Shown here: positions 53,801 to 61,628 of the stretch, in pieces | Layout of the letters: each line of letters opens with the position of its first letter | Position numbering within the stretch: position 1 is the stretch's first letter | Translations under genes and position numbers: made by a program | Origin: an uncultured Cohaesibacter sp. | Lineage (GTDB): Bacteria > Pseudomonadota > Alphaproteobacteria > Rhizobiales > Cohaesibacteraceae | Direction: 5' to 3' | Length of the DNA stretch: 64,000 bases | Assembly: GCF_963662805.1 (NCBI RefSeq) | Contig: NZ_OY759869.1 | Coordinates: forward strand, 158,501-222,500 | Notes under the pieces: model-generated | Database searches by the model: none | What the model was told of the DNA's origin: nothing | The model's input: the letters and a program-made list of their open reading frames with translations, nothing else

Positions 53801-54305
53801 TGCCGAGGCAGCGCCAGAAGGCTCCGAGGTTGTAGCTGAGGAAACTTCTCCACAGAAAGATGCGGCTGAAGAGGCCGTGGCTGAAACCCCGGCCGAAGAG
53901 GCCGTCGCCGAGAGTGCTGAAGCGCCTGAGGCTGCTGAGGTTTCTGCTGATGCAGTATCTGAAGGTGAGGCTGATGCCGACGCCGAAGAGGAAACGTGGA
54001 TCGAGATCTGGCGTCCGGGTGGACGCGGAGAGCGTCGTCCGAATCATCAGGGTGGCCGTCCGAAGTTTGGCGGCAACAAGGACGCTCGTGGTGGTAAGGG
54101 GGGCGGCGGCAAACGCGGCGCTCCGCGCAGTGAAGGTGGCCCGAAAGGCGGCGACCGGAACGGTGGTCCGGGACGGGGACGTCCCGACAAGAGCCGCGGC
54201 AAGCCGCGTGATCAGGCTCCCAGAAAGCCGGAGAAGGTCGCCGATCCTGATTCTCCATTCGCGGCACTTGCCGCACTCAAAGCTGATCTCGACAAGAGCA
54301 AGTAG
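50805..54305 (+). CDS. SUV3-like superfamily-2 RNA helicase with disordered C-terminal tail
   Basis: A 1166-aa ATP-dependent helicase related to mitochondrial SUV3, which unwinds RNA for degradation. Motifs: Walker A GPTNTGKT (183-190), motif II DEIQ (265-268), ATDAIGMGLNLDL and motif VI QIAGRAGR (428-435), followed by a SUV3-type C-terminal region. The N-terminal 150 residues are charged and coiled-coil-like. From about 975 an Ala/Glu/Val-rich acidic stretch leads into a Gly/Arg/Lys-rich basic tail (about 1070-1150), likely RNA-binding. ATG 50805 is chosen; a TTG 24 codons earlier is in frame. The S4 gene follows after 29 bp. Confidence 0.9.
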   Translation: MTKQKDITSPFASLADLADALKTEAQQAEERARIKAREEARKAAERELLSRKDTEGEPSGGAFRPLFDKDGRDDGFAGIEAELLRHAEEQRRALDKDPAEPHGAPQPSSQPHAKRQTASNPSGRGVVERRNPPAQARILERSPNSRIPSERTQTAIKAPGWADDFGSLAERPAVTGRVNAILGPTNTGKTYMAIERMVSHSSGIIGLPLRLLAREVYGKVVERVGRDHVALHTGEERIVPEGARYHVCTVEAMPAYVDVAFVAIDEIQLAADFERGHVFTDRILHLRGREETLLLGAATMKSLIEQLLPDAIITSRPRMSQLTYVGGKKLSRLPRRSAVVTFSVNDVYAIAELVRRQKGGAAVVMGSLSPRTRNAQVELFQNGDVEHLIATDAIGMGLNLDLDHVAFAAEKKFDGFQHRRLTAAELAQIAGRAGRHTRDGTFGVTGRVAPFEDELVEQLECHVFQPVKLMQWRNRLLDFESYGDLIASLEMAPSRVGLTKSLPASDLQALELLFKDRDIQRRASDPERLKLLWDVCQVPDYRKIAPANHAELIGILFQQLDDRGVLSRDWLAAQIAYADRIDGGIDTLAHRIAHIRTWTFVANKKGWLDDPLLWQEKTRAVEDRLSDALHERLTKRFIDRRTSVLMKRLREKAMLEAEITPTGDVLVEGQHVGQLQGFRFAPDVSAEGNDAKAIHAAAQKVLSVEFESRSEKIAGAANDQFLLSGDGLLRWQGAPIAKLVAGDSILKPRLMVLADEGLTGAALENVQSRINLWLNNHINLLLQPLVDLSSAEELEGIAKGLAFQLVESLGILDRRKVSEDVRSLDQDARASLRKFGVRFGAYHIYIPVLLKPAPSTLLVMMWALHNGGLDQEGIVDVPQLSASGRTSIPVNEEISPELYKTVGFGVYGKRAVRIDILERLADLIRPLLSWRPTEESPEPPEGVMDRGFTVTVAMTSLLGCAGEDFSTILKSLGYRVERRKAEPVVGDAASAVADDASVAAEAAPEGSEVVAEETSPQKDAAEEAVAETPAEEAVAESAEAPEAAEVSADAVSEGEADADAEEETWIEIWRPGGRGERRPNHQGGRPKFGGNKDARGGKGGGGKRGAPRSEGGPKGGDRNGGPGRGRPDKSRGKPRDQAPRKPEKVADPDSPFAALAALKADLDKSK

Positions 54306-54334
54306 CTCTTGTCGCTGCCGGTTTCAGGTGAGTC

Positions 54335-54724
54335 ATGAGTGAGGCTTCCGCCAAGTTACGGATCGACAAGTGGCTGTGGTATGCGCGGGTCGCCAAGACA
54401 CGAAGTCTGGCGGCCAAGCTCGTCACGTCCGGGCAGGTGCGACTGAACAAGGAGAAGGTCTCAGCTGCCAGTCAGTCGGTCAAGGTTGATGACGTCCTGA
54501 CCATCTCGCGTGCCAACAGCGTGCTTGTCTATCGCGTGCTTCAGCTGGGCCATCGCCGTGGCCCGGCACCCGAGGCCCAGCTTCTCTATGAAGATCTTTC
54601 GCCCGCTCCCGTCAAGAAAGACTCGGTGGAGGCTGGCAGCCCGATTGCTGATCCGGGCCATCGTCCTTCCAAGCGGGATCGCCGCGAAATTCTCAAAGTC
54701 AAACGCGGGTTTCTCGACGATTGA
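54335..54724 (+). CDS. S4-domain RNA-binding protein (Hsp15-like)
   Basis: A 129-aa protein with an N-terminal S4 domain (about 7-65: LRIDKWLWYARVAKTRSLAAKLV, GQVRLNKEKV) and a basic C terminus. It resembles Hsp15, which binds the 50S subunit carrying a stalled nascent chain. It is 29 bp downstream of the SUV3-like helicase on the same strand, suggesting co-expression and a shared role in RNA or ribosome quality control. Confidence 0.9.
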   Translation: MSEASAKLRIDKWLWYARVAKTRSLAAKLVTSGQVRLNKEKVSAASQSVKVDDVLTISRANSVLVYRVLQLGHRRGPAPEAQLLYEDLSPAPVKKDSVEAGSPIADPGHRPSKRDRREILKVKRGFLDD

Positions 54725-55259
54725 CCCTGTCGACTTGCAGGGCGATTTCCAGAAGACTATAGTTCTTTTGTCAAATAGGTATGTTTTTTACCTGTTTTGT
54801 TAACTCGTTTTGTGTTTGATCAGATCGAGCCGTTGGTTTTGCTGCCATAGGGACGAATATGGGCCGTTTGAGGCCTTCTAGGATGAGGATCGGCTTTGCA
54901 GCCCTTTTCTGGAATTCTGTTCTTTTGGCGCAACGAAATTCACAATCATTCTGCCTTGAAAGTGGACTGCAAAAGCGATAGCAAACGGTATCTGAAATTC
55001 AGCGTTTAGAACGCACTGGAGCTTGCCGGTCACCCCGTGGTTTCTGACCTGCCCCAGACCCTTAAAGCCCAGCGTATCCTTGTTTGAAGAGATGTAACTG
55101 TTTCTGGTAACGTTTCACGGATATGCTCCGAACCCCAGGCTCTCACCCTGCCGTTGGCGGATGGGGCCGCTCGAGAGTCCAAAGCCTACCGACTTCGACA
55201 GTATCTGGAACCAGCCGGATATTGTTGAAGTCGGTGGAGCCGCCAGCGCGGAGAAGTCA
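54725..55259 (+). other. 535-bp region upstream of fdxA
   Basis: AT-richer stretch without a supported gene. The fdxA frame is open upstream to 55161, but the ferredoxin family begins at the ATG at 55260. A TTGAAA at 54956-54961 has only a poor -10. No hairpin with a clear T-run follows the S4 gene. Confidence 0.45.
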
Positions 55260-55595
55260 ATGACCTATGTCGTGATGGATAATTGCATCAAATGCAAATA
55301 CACAGACTGCGTGGAAGTCTGCCCGGTAGATTGCTTCTACGAGGGCGAGAACTTCCTCGTGATCCATCCTGATGAATGCATCGATTGTGGTGTGTGCGAG
55401 CCGGAATGTCCCGCAGAAGCCATCAAGCCGGATACGGAACCCGGCCTTGAGAACTGGCTGAAGATCAATGCGGAATATGCCGAAGTTTGGCCGAACATCA
55501 CGGTCAAGAAGGAACCGATGGCCGACGCCAAGAAATGGGACGGGGTTTCGGACAAGCTGCAGCATCTCTCGCCAAACCCGGGCGAGGGCGATTGA
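55260..55595 (+). CDS. fdxA: 7Fe ferredoxin FdxA
   Basis: A 111-aa electron carrier with one [3Fe-4S] and one [4Fe-4S] cluster. By comparison with Azotobacter FdI, C9, C17 and C50 would bind the 3Fe cluster, C21, C40, C43 and C46 the 4Fe cluster, with C12 and C25 free. The C-terminal extension (about 60-111) is typical of the FdxA group. GGAGAAG lies 4 nt before the ATG. It is followed by a strong terminator, then a FNR-type site, and finally carD. Confidence 0.95.
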   Translation: MTYVVMDNCIKCKYTDCVEVCPVDCFYEGENFLVIHPDECIDCGVCEPECPAEAIKPDTEPGLENWLKINAEYAEVWPNITVKKEPMADAKKWDGVSDKLQHLSPNPGEGD

Positions 55596-55625
55596 ACAAT
55601 GCTGCCATGCAGCATCGACATGGTG

Positions 55626-55662
55626 AGTCCGAGTGCGATTTTGTCGCACTTGGACTTTTTTT
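55626..55662 (+). terminator. Rho-independent terminator of fdxA
   Basis: A 13-bp stem (55626-55638 with 55644-55656, one G-U pair), 5-nt loop and a T-run to 55662, 30 bp after the stop. It isolates fdxA from the downstream region. Confidence 0.92.
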
Positions 55663-55786
55663 GTTCAACTCAAACTTGAATTTTACTCGAATAAATCGCC
55701 ATTTCCATGCCAGGAAACGGCTGGATTCTGCTGTTTTTGCGAATGTAGTGGAATTGCAGGATGCGATATGAAGGCCATGTAACAGT

Positions 55787-55800
55787 TTGATCGGAATCAA
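55787..55800. promoter_or_regulatory. FNR/FixK-type binding site
   Basis: A perfect TTGAT-CGGA-ATCAA palindrome, the consensus for FNR/FixK/Anr-family oxygen regulators. It is centred about 45 bp upstream of the predicted start of the promoter at 55804-55832, close to the position for activation. Confidence 0.72.
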
Positions 55801-55803
55801 ACA

Positions 55804-55885
55804 TTGGAAATATCACAAAAATGTGGTATGCTTCCTCTATCAGCTGACAAAGGAAGGTATGCACTCCTGCTCTGGGAGTTTTTTT
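55804..55885 (+). ncRNA. Candidate FNR-controlled small RNA or attenuated leader
   Basis: TTGGAA (55804-55809) and TATGCT (55827-55832), spaced 17 bp, form a plausible promoter directly downstream of the FNR-type site. A transcript from about 55839 would meet the hairpin ACTCC / GGAGT (55863-55867, 55875-55879) followed by eight T (55879-55886), giving an RNA of about 47 nt. A short ORF (ATG 55860, 24 codons) with AAGGAAGG immediately upstream runs through the hairpin, so it could instead be a leader peptide. carD starts 236 bp further on. This is inference from sequence layout. Confidence 0.4.
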
Positions 55886-56121
55886 ATGCGCATTTTGGAT
55901 CTCATGCAACGCCAAAGTGAGCAATCCACATAAGCATGCCGAATTCAGCTTTGGTGCATCACGGCAATTGAGTTTCAGATCCAAATCGAAAGATTTGGCA
56001 TCGGAAATATTTTTGTCGAAAATCGAGCCGATCAGGAGAGCGTACCCTCCTCGTATCGGTGTAATGGAACGGACTGAAGACATGTCCGGTCATAAAAATG
56101 TGACGCGGGAGTTTCAAGCGT

Positions 56122-56679
56122 ATGGCCATCAAAAAAGCCACCCAACGTCAGGGCTTTAAGATCAATGAATTCATCGTCTATCCGGCGCACGGCGTCGGGC
56201 AAATTGTCAATATTGAAGAACAGGAAGTAGCCGGTCTCAGTCTCGAGTTGTTCGTCATCAATTTCGAACAGGATAAAATGACCCTTCGGGTTCCCGTCGG
56301 CAAGATCTCTTCGGTTGGCATGCGCAAGCTGTCAGACGACGAAAGCGTTGAAAAAGCACTGGTGACGGTGTCCGGTCGCGCCCGTATCAAGCGGACCATG
56401 TGGAGCCGCCGTGCTCAGGAATACGAAGCGAAAATCAATTCCGGTGATTTGCATTCTATCGCGGAAGTCGTCCGCGATCTGTATCGTTCGGACACCCAGC
56501 CCGAACAATCCTATTCGGAACGTCAGCTTTACGAAGCAGCGCTGGACCGTATGGCACGGGAAGTGGCAGCGATCCGCAAGCTCTCTACCACCGAGGCTGT
56601 TCAGCTCATCGAAAAGAGCCTGTCCAAGAATCCTCGCCGTAATGCAGTGAAAGCCGAAGAAGAAGAAGCTGCTGCCTGA
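56122..56679 (+). CDS. carD: CarD/CdnL-family RNA polymerase-binding regulator
   Basis: A 185-aa protein that binds RNA polymerase beta and stabilises open complexes at rRNA and other promoters. The N-terminal Tudor-like interaction domain contains FIVYPAHGVGQIVNIEEQEV and the C-terminal helical DNA-binding domain WSRRAQEYEAKINSGDLHSIAEVVRDL. The C terminus is a short Glu/Ala tail. It is preceded by a 526-bp gap holding the fdxA terminator, FNR-type site and candidate RNA. A long terminator follows. Confidence 0.93.
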   Translation: MAIKKATQRQGFKINEFIVYPAHGVGQIVNIEEQEVAGLSLELFVINFEQDKMTLRVPVGKISSVGMRKLSDDESVEKALVTVSGRARIKRTMWSRRAQEYEAKINSGDLHSIAEVVRDLYRSDTQPEQSYSERQLYEAALDRMAREVAAIRKLSTTEAVQLIEKSLSKNPRRNAVKAEEEEAAA

Positions 56680-56726
56680 TTTCAGCCAGTGTCGCCCCTG
56701 ATGGGGACTGGCAAGACAGCAGATGC

Positions 56727-56763
56727 AAAACCCCGACTGATCTGAGATCAGTCGGGGTTTTTG
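56727..56763. terminator. Strong bidirectional terminator after carD
   Basis: A perfect 15-bp stem AAAACCCCGACTGAT / ATCAGTCGGGGTTTT (56727-56741, 56747-56761) with a CTGAG loop. T-runs exist on both strands; it serves carD and possibly the convergent M48 gene. Confidence 0.92.
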
Positions 56764-56887
56764 TTTGTGAGCACTGGTTGTCTGGAGCCGCTGACTTGGC
56801 CGCGCGCTCCTGTCAGTTCCCCACCCGACTATGGAGAGGGGCTGGGGAGAGGGGATGGCTGCACCAAGTTTTGTGCCGGTCTTCTCG

Positions 56888-58363
56888 TCAGTTCTGTGAC
56901 TTGACCAGCTTGACGGGTTCGCCGCGACGCACCTGAGCGCCTGGCTTGATGTCATTGATGATGCGGAACAGGTTGACCTTGTCCGTCACGCCTTCCATTT
57001 CCTGCGCGAGGCTCTCGACACTATCCCCGCGGCCAACGGTGCTGACGACGATCGTCAGGGGCTTGAAGGCATGTGCCTGCTGGAACGTCAGGGTCTGGAA
57101 GCTGTTAACCGTTTCGGCGACGGCGCTTTCAAAGGATGCATCGGGGTTGGTGGTGGCGAAGACGAAGCGGTAGGTGGCGGACTGCACGCGAATCACCGCA
57201 ATGCGGAAGGTCCAGCCCTTGGCCTTTGCCGAGGCCAGCACGGCGGGCTGACCGTTAATGATCTGTTCGCGAATTGAGCCGGTGATGAGACCGCTCACCC
57301 ATCCAGACATGAGATATTTGGTCAGTGGCACATCGGGGCTGACATTGACGCCGTCAAATCGCATCGCCGTTCCGTCGGGGGCGACCGCAAGAACCGCCTT
57401 GGACGTGTTCTCGAGACGATAGCCCCTTGGCAAGGTGAAGCGAATGCGCAGATGCGGATGAATGTAGGAATAGCCGCGAACGAAACCCTCGTCCGGCGCG
57501 TCGCCGTATAGAATGCCTTCGATAGCGTCGAGATAGTCTTCCCGTTCCCTTGCGCCGATGTCCGGGCCGCCATATCGGCGGGCAGCATAGACTGCTGCGT
57601 TGATACGCTCCGGGGTGGTCGGGTGCGAGGACAGGAAGTTGGCCTTGGGGTCGTTGTCCGCCTGTCCCGTCAGGAACTGGGCATAGGCCCCCATGGTCGC
57701 GAGGAACCGGCTGGCTGCGAAGGGATCAAGACCGGACTTGAAGATTGTCTCAATGCCCTGTTGGTCTGCTTCCAGTTCCTGCACCTGCGAGAAGGTCGCA
57801 AGGGTGACGAGGTTGCGGGCTTTGATTGAGGCGGTCTTGGCATTCTGCCCGACCATGTCGTCCATCACGCGGGACATCAGTTCATTCTGCTGGCGGGCGC
57901 GGGCTCGGGCCAGAGCATGGCGCGAGGTGACATGGGCCATTTCGTGGGCCAGAACGGCAGCGAGTTCGGCCTTGTCGTTGGCGAGCGCCAGAAGGCCGCG
58001 GGTAACATAGAGGTAGCCACCGGGCAGCGCAAAGGCGTTGATGGTGGGGGAATTGAGAATGGTGACGCGGTAGGGCCGGTTTGGCTCCGTCGAATTCTGA
58101 ACGAGACGGCCGACCAGTTTGGCGACCATCAGTTCCACTTTCTCGTTGTTGTAGACGCCACCATAGGCCTTGAGGATCTTGGGATGTTCCTTGCGACCGA
58201 TCTCGCGCTCGACCGTGTCAATCGCCGACGTGTCGACGGGCGCGATGCCGGAAATTGAAGGCTGTACATCGCTGGTCAGAAAGCTTTTGCAGCCAGTCAG
58301 CAGCAACAGGGACAGGCAAAGCAGCGTTGCCAATCTCATATTGCTCAGGCGCTTTATGCTCAC
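56888..58363 (-). CDS. M48-family metalloprotease lipoprotein (BepA/YfgC-like)
   Basis: A 491-aa envelope protease. A type-II signal (LLCLSLLLLTGC, lipidated Cys25) is followed by an M48 zinc-protease domain with HEMAH at 140-144 and a downstream Glu in QELEADQQG. The C-terminal half has a PDGTAMRFDGV region and ends in a LysM-like tail (VGRGDSVESLAQEM, IKPGAQVRRGEPVKLVK), suggesting peptidoglycan contact. Relatives assemble or degrade outer-membrane proteins. The start is GTG (58363, GGGGA 7 nt upstream), with ATG 58339 as an alternative. It has the same orientation as the nuclease-fold gene upstream, with a 111-bp gap. Confidence 0.9.
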   Translation of the reverse strand: MSIKRLSNMRLATLLCLSLLLLTGCKSFLTSDVQPSISGIAPVDTSAIDTVEREIGRKEHPKILKAYGGVYNNEKVELMVAKLVGRLVQNSTEPNRPYRVTILNSPTINAFALPGGYLYVTRGLLALANDKAELAAVLAHEMAHVTSRHALARARARQQNELMSRVMDDMVGQNAKTASIKARNLVTLATFSQVQELEADQQGIETIFKSGLDPFAASRFLATMGAYAQFLTGQADNDPKANFLSSHPTTPERINAAVYAARRYGGPDIGAREREDYLDAIEGILYGDAPDEGFVRGYSYIHPHLRIRFTLPRGYRLENTSKAVLAVAPDGTAMRFDGVNVSPDVPLTKYLMSGWVSGLITGSIREQIINGQPAVLASAKAKGWTFRIAVIRVQSATYRFVFATTNPDASFESAVAETVNSFQTLTFQQAHAFKPLTIVVSTVGRGDSVESLAQEMEGVTDKVNLFRIINDIKPGAQVRRGEPVKLVKSQN

Positions 58364-58474
58364 GAGTGTATCCCCACGTCACATGGACAAGATCGGCGAC
58401 TGTTTTGGCGTCGCGACCCTTGGTCCATCTTGATTACCCTGATCACAATGGCTTCTGCGGCCGATTGGAAAAGG

Positions 58475-59362
58475 TCAATATTTGTCTCTTGTTATCGTCA
58501 GTTGCTGAGGGTGGTTTATGCGAATCAGCGGGCCACCACGGTCTTCGATCCATCCCCGAACATATATAGGGGCTTGGTCCAGTTCATCCAGTGATTTGTT
58601 CATTCCTTCCCAGGACGCCAAACTTTTTTTGCTCAATGTGACTGTAAAGTCTTCATTCCAATTGCGGCTAAAATTCAGATAGCTGGTTTTTTCCGGACGG
58701 CGGGAAACCGAGCGCACTGTGCCCGTGACCAGTTGATAGGTGGAGAGAATGGCGGAAAGGTGGAGGCGCTTTGCGTCTTTCACACTGTAGTGGTCTTCTT
58801 TCCACAGTCCTCTGTTTGTGGTACGCGCCCGGCTTTCGATCGCGAGCAGATGTTGGGCGCAGGATGGGGTGAGCGGCTCGGGGTCAACGCGTGCCAGTCC
58901 TTCCTCAAGCAGACGGTCCTGTAAGGTCTCGATTGCATTGCTGTCTGCCTCGTGGTCGGCGGGGGATGCAATGAAGGCGGCGAGGCGGCCGTAACGATCT
59001 GGCTTTGCCTCCGCGGACAGAAAAATCTGCACAGTCCCCTGCTCATGTTCCAAAAACCCGGTGATTGTTGCCGCTTTCTGTACCGCAAGTGCGGGCGTGA
59101 CCAACCCTTCAGTGACAAGACCGGTCAGGCGAAAGCGCTTTCTGTCCTGGCCCTCGATCTCAAAGGCGGACGATCCTGTCAATGAGAGGGGGGATGCGGT
59201 TGCCTCGAGAGGCTGCAGATTGGTGAGGCAGGGATTGGAGACCTTGGGGGGCGTGGTCGCTGCTTCGTCCATAGCAAGAGCGGGCGCGCAAAGGCTCAAC
59301 GAACAAAAGCCCATCGCGAATGCTACCGTGTGTGTGTGGATGCGTTTGGGAGCCTTCAACAT
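58475..59362 (-). CDS. Exported SNase-fold (thermonuclease family) protein, probably degenerate
   Basis: A 295-aa protein with a signal peptide (to APALAMDE, about residue 31) and an OB-fold like staphylococcal nuclease. The DRYGRLAAFI block matches the catalytic DxYGR segment and LLEEGLARVDP follows as in the family. The first active-site block, normally IRLxGIDAPE, reads FRLTGLVTEGLV, lacking the Asp and Glu. Nuclease activity is therefore doubtful. The C-terminal 90 residues (TGTVRSVSRRPEKTSYLNFSR) form a second OB-like unit. Periplasmic or surface location is expected; function is unknown. Confidence 0.7.
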   Translation of the reverse strand: MLKAPKRIHTHTVAFAMGFCSLSLCAPALAMDEAATTPPKVSNPCLTNLQPLEATASPLSLTGSSAFEIEGQDRKRFRLTGLVTEGLVTPALAVQKAATITGFLEHEQGTVQIFLSAEAKPDRYGRLAAFIASPADHEADSNAIETLQDRLLEEGLARVDPEPLTPSCAQHLLAIESRARTTNRGLWKEDHYSVKDAKRLHLSAILSTYQLVTGTVRSVSRRPEKTSYLNFSRNWNEDFTVTLSKKSLASWEGMNKSLDELDQAPIYVRGWIEDRGGPLIRINHPQQLTITRDKY

Positions 59363-59576
59363 TTCGGGTCATAAATCCTGATTTGATCGTCAAAGGCAGC
59401 CGGAATGGACTGGCTTGGGTGGAACACGGGGATGGTTGGTTGATCTGCCCGAATTGAAATGATACAGAGCCTCAGTGTTTTTTGTCAGTCCTGATTTTGC
59501 CCAATTGGGCTTCCTTGTAGGCGGCCTTTGTCGCCGTAATGGAAGGCCGGGCGGGAGCGCCCCGGACAGACAGACT

Positions 59577-59653
59577 GGCCCCGTAGCTCAGTAGGATAGA
59601 GCAACCGCCTCCTAAGCGGTAGGTCGTGCGTTCGAATCGCGCCGGGGTCACCA
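59577..59653 (+). tRNA. tRNA-Arg (anticodon CCT)
   Basis: A 77-nt tRNA. GGCCCCG pairs with CGGGGTC (59643-59649) in the acceptor stem, followed by discriminator A and encoded CCA. The anticodon stem ACCGC/GCGGT encloses CTCCTAA, giving CCT, which reads AGG. The T-arm contains TTCGAAT. No repeat of the 3' end was noticed downstream. Confidence 0.95.
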
Positions 59654-59826
59654 TTTTCCTGCTCGTGGTCGCTTAGAAGCCAAATCTCTTTCTGATAGGT
59701 GTTTTTCTGACAAAGGCTATTTAAAGCTTTTGCAAGGTTGAGGCTTTATTATTATGCCCATTCTGCGCGGGAATTTGCCATTAGGAGAGCAGCATTTTCG
59801 AAGGGCCGGCGACGACATCGGGCTTG

Positions 59827-61365
59827 ATGTCGCAGACACTTTCATCGAGGAACGACCGGTTGGAGCTCGGCCTCTTGCAGAGGCATGCGGCAATGGTCAG
59901 CCATGTCTTCTTCGCTTTCATGATCTGCCTTGCGATCACCATCCTTCCAATTGCCGCTCACTTCGTCTCTCCCGTTCTGGCAATCGCCTGTCAGTTCTTG
60001 CTGGCAACCGGCGTTGCACTGTTCTCGGCGACCCTGGCTCCGCTGATCGTGGTGTTCTCCCTGGTCTTTCAGAATATGTTCGTGTCGATCTTTGCGGATT
60101 TTATCACCGGACCTGAGGACTATAATTTTGTCAGGGGATACAACTTCCTGACCATGATGATCATGTGGATCTGGATGTTCGGGCAATATGCGCTCAACTG
60201 GCGCAGCTTCAGTCGTCCGGTCAATCGGATCATGCTCGTCTGCCTGTTCGGCTTTGCGCTCATCGGGCTGTATCTTTTGATTGGTATGGCAAAGAATCCG
60301 GCAGGGGCCATCATTTATCTACGCAACGTGATCAGTCCGCTGATCATCTTTCAGATCTTCTTTTTGACGGCATTGCGCAGTGATCAGCCCTTGATGCCCT
60401 TTTTTACGAGCCTGTCGGTGATCATCATCGTGCTCGGGTTCGTCGAGATGATCGATCGCGAACTCTGGCTCGATCTGGTCAATGGCTGGAAATTGTGGGA
60501 AGTCGGCAACCGTCAGGCGATACTCTATCTGGCCGCAGACAAGGCGGCCGCCGAAACGGGGACGTTCGTCACCAGCATTCTTGATACCTACAAGGTTGCC
60601 TTTCTGAACACGCCGCTGCTTGGGGATTACAGTTTTGTCATTCTGCGCCTGATGGGGCCGAACAATCACGCGATCAGCTATTCCTACCTGCTGGCGTTTC
60701 TTGCCTTGCTGATGATCACGAATGGGCGCTGGCTTCTGGTTGCCCTATTGATGCCCCTGCTGGTGTTCGCCAGTGCCAAGGGCTCTCTCATCATGCTGTT
60801 TCTCGGCTTTTGCGCCCTTGTTGCGCGCAAGATGTTTGGGGCGGCCTTTGGGCTCGCGTCGCTTGTTCTTGTGTTGGCGGCCTATATTGTTCTGGGCGTC
60901 GTGACAGGCCTCGAGATTGGTGACTTCCACGTGCTCGGATTCATGGGGGGCGTTTACAACTTCCTTGTCGATCCCTTCGGCAACGGGCTGGGGGATGCGG
61001 GCAATCTGGTTTCCAACTTCAACAAGATGGACTGGCAGGCCTATCAGAAGGCTGGCCGTACACCGATTGCCATGGAAAGTGCCGTGGGCGTGATGTTGCA
61101 TCAGATGGGATTTGCCGCTCTCGGTCTTCTGGCGGTCTATTTCTGGATCGGCTTTCAGACCTACAGGGTTTCCTTTGTCAGCCGAATCAATCTGCATTCG
61201 CTTGCCTGTTTCGCCCTGTTTGCCGTCGTGGTGAATGGGATTTTTCAGGAAGAAGCGATTTTCTCCCCATTGGCCCTCGGACTGGTCATCGGCCTGAACG
61301 GGCACATTTTGGGGCAGGCCTTTCGCAAGCGGGCTGCGCTCTCTTCCGGTCCCGAGGCATCGTGA
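59827..61365 (+). CDS. Polytopic membrane protein, Wzy/O-antigen-ligase-like
   Basis: A 512-aa integral membrane protein with about eleven to twelve hydrophobic segments and one larger exterior loop (about 215-285, rich in polar residues). Layout and size resemble O-antigen polymerases (Wzy) or ligases (WaaL), and features such as GPNNHAISYSYLLAFLALL and a late HQMGFAALGLLAVYFW segment fit that group. No glycosyltransferases, Wzx flippase or chain-length regulator are nearby, so the assignment is cautious and the polymer unknown. The start is uncertain: ATG 59827 lacks a strong ribosome site. It lies 173 bp after tRNA-Arg. Confidence 0.55.
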   Translation: MSQTLSSRNDRLELGLLQRHAAMVSHVFFAFMICLAITILPIAAHFVSPVLAIACQFLLATGVALFSATLAPLIVVFSLVFQNMFVSIFADFITGPEDYNFVRGYNFLTMMIMWIWMFGQYALNWRSFSRPVNRIMLVCLFGFALIGLYLLIGMAKNPAGAIIYLRNVISPLIIFQIFFLTALRSDQPLMPFFTSLSVIIIVLGFVEMIDRELWLDLVNGWKLWEVGNRQAILYLAADKAAAETGTFVTSILDTYKVAFLNTPLLGDYSFVILRLMGPNNHAISYSYLLAFLALLMITNGRWLLVALLMPLLVFASAKGSLIMLFLGFCALVARKMFGAAFGLASLVLVLAAYIVLGVVTGLEIGDFHVLGFMGGVYNFLVDPFGNGLGDAGNLVSNFNKMDWQAYQKAGRTPIAMESAVGVMLHQMGFAALGLLAVYFWIGFQTYRVSFVSRINLHSLACFALFAVVVNGIFQEEAIFSPLALGLVIGLNGHILGQAFRKRAALSSGPEAS

Positions 61366-61628
61366 CGATCGTCCTTGCGATTATTTTCCCACCTAGGGAT
61401 GCTTCCTGTAGAAAAATTTAAGCATGAAGGTGCTTGATTTGGAATTTATTCTTCTTCCTCAATTGTATTCATCTTTTGATTGGTGGTTTCTATTTGTCTC
61501 AACCGGTTTATCAATCCTTTTCTGGCGTATGTCTTTGTCTTTCGTTATATTTTTGGATATTTTTATATAATTTTTTTCTTAAGTTTTTGCTGGCCTAATC
61601 GTCTGACTATTCAGCCGCGAGGTGTGTG
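61366..61628 (+). other. Very AT-rich intergenic region
   Basis: 263 bp, conspicuously AT-rich near 61500-61600 with runs of T and TATTTTTATATAATTTTTTT. A small hairpin AAGCA / TGCTT lies at 61420-61435. It probably contains the promoter of the chemoreceptor gene; no gene is supported. Confidence 0.5.

Noticed and set aside
55670..56083. 137-codon minus-strand frame between fdxA and carD
   Set aside because: No domain, covers the candidate promoter and terminator region, and no convincing ribosome site was seen.
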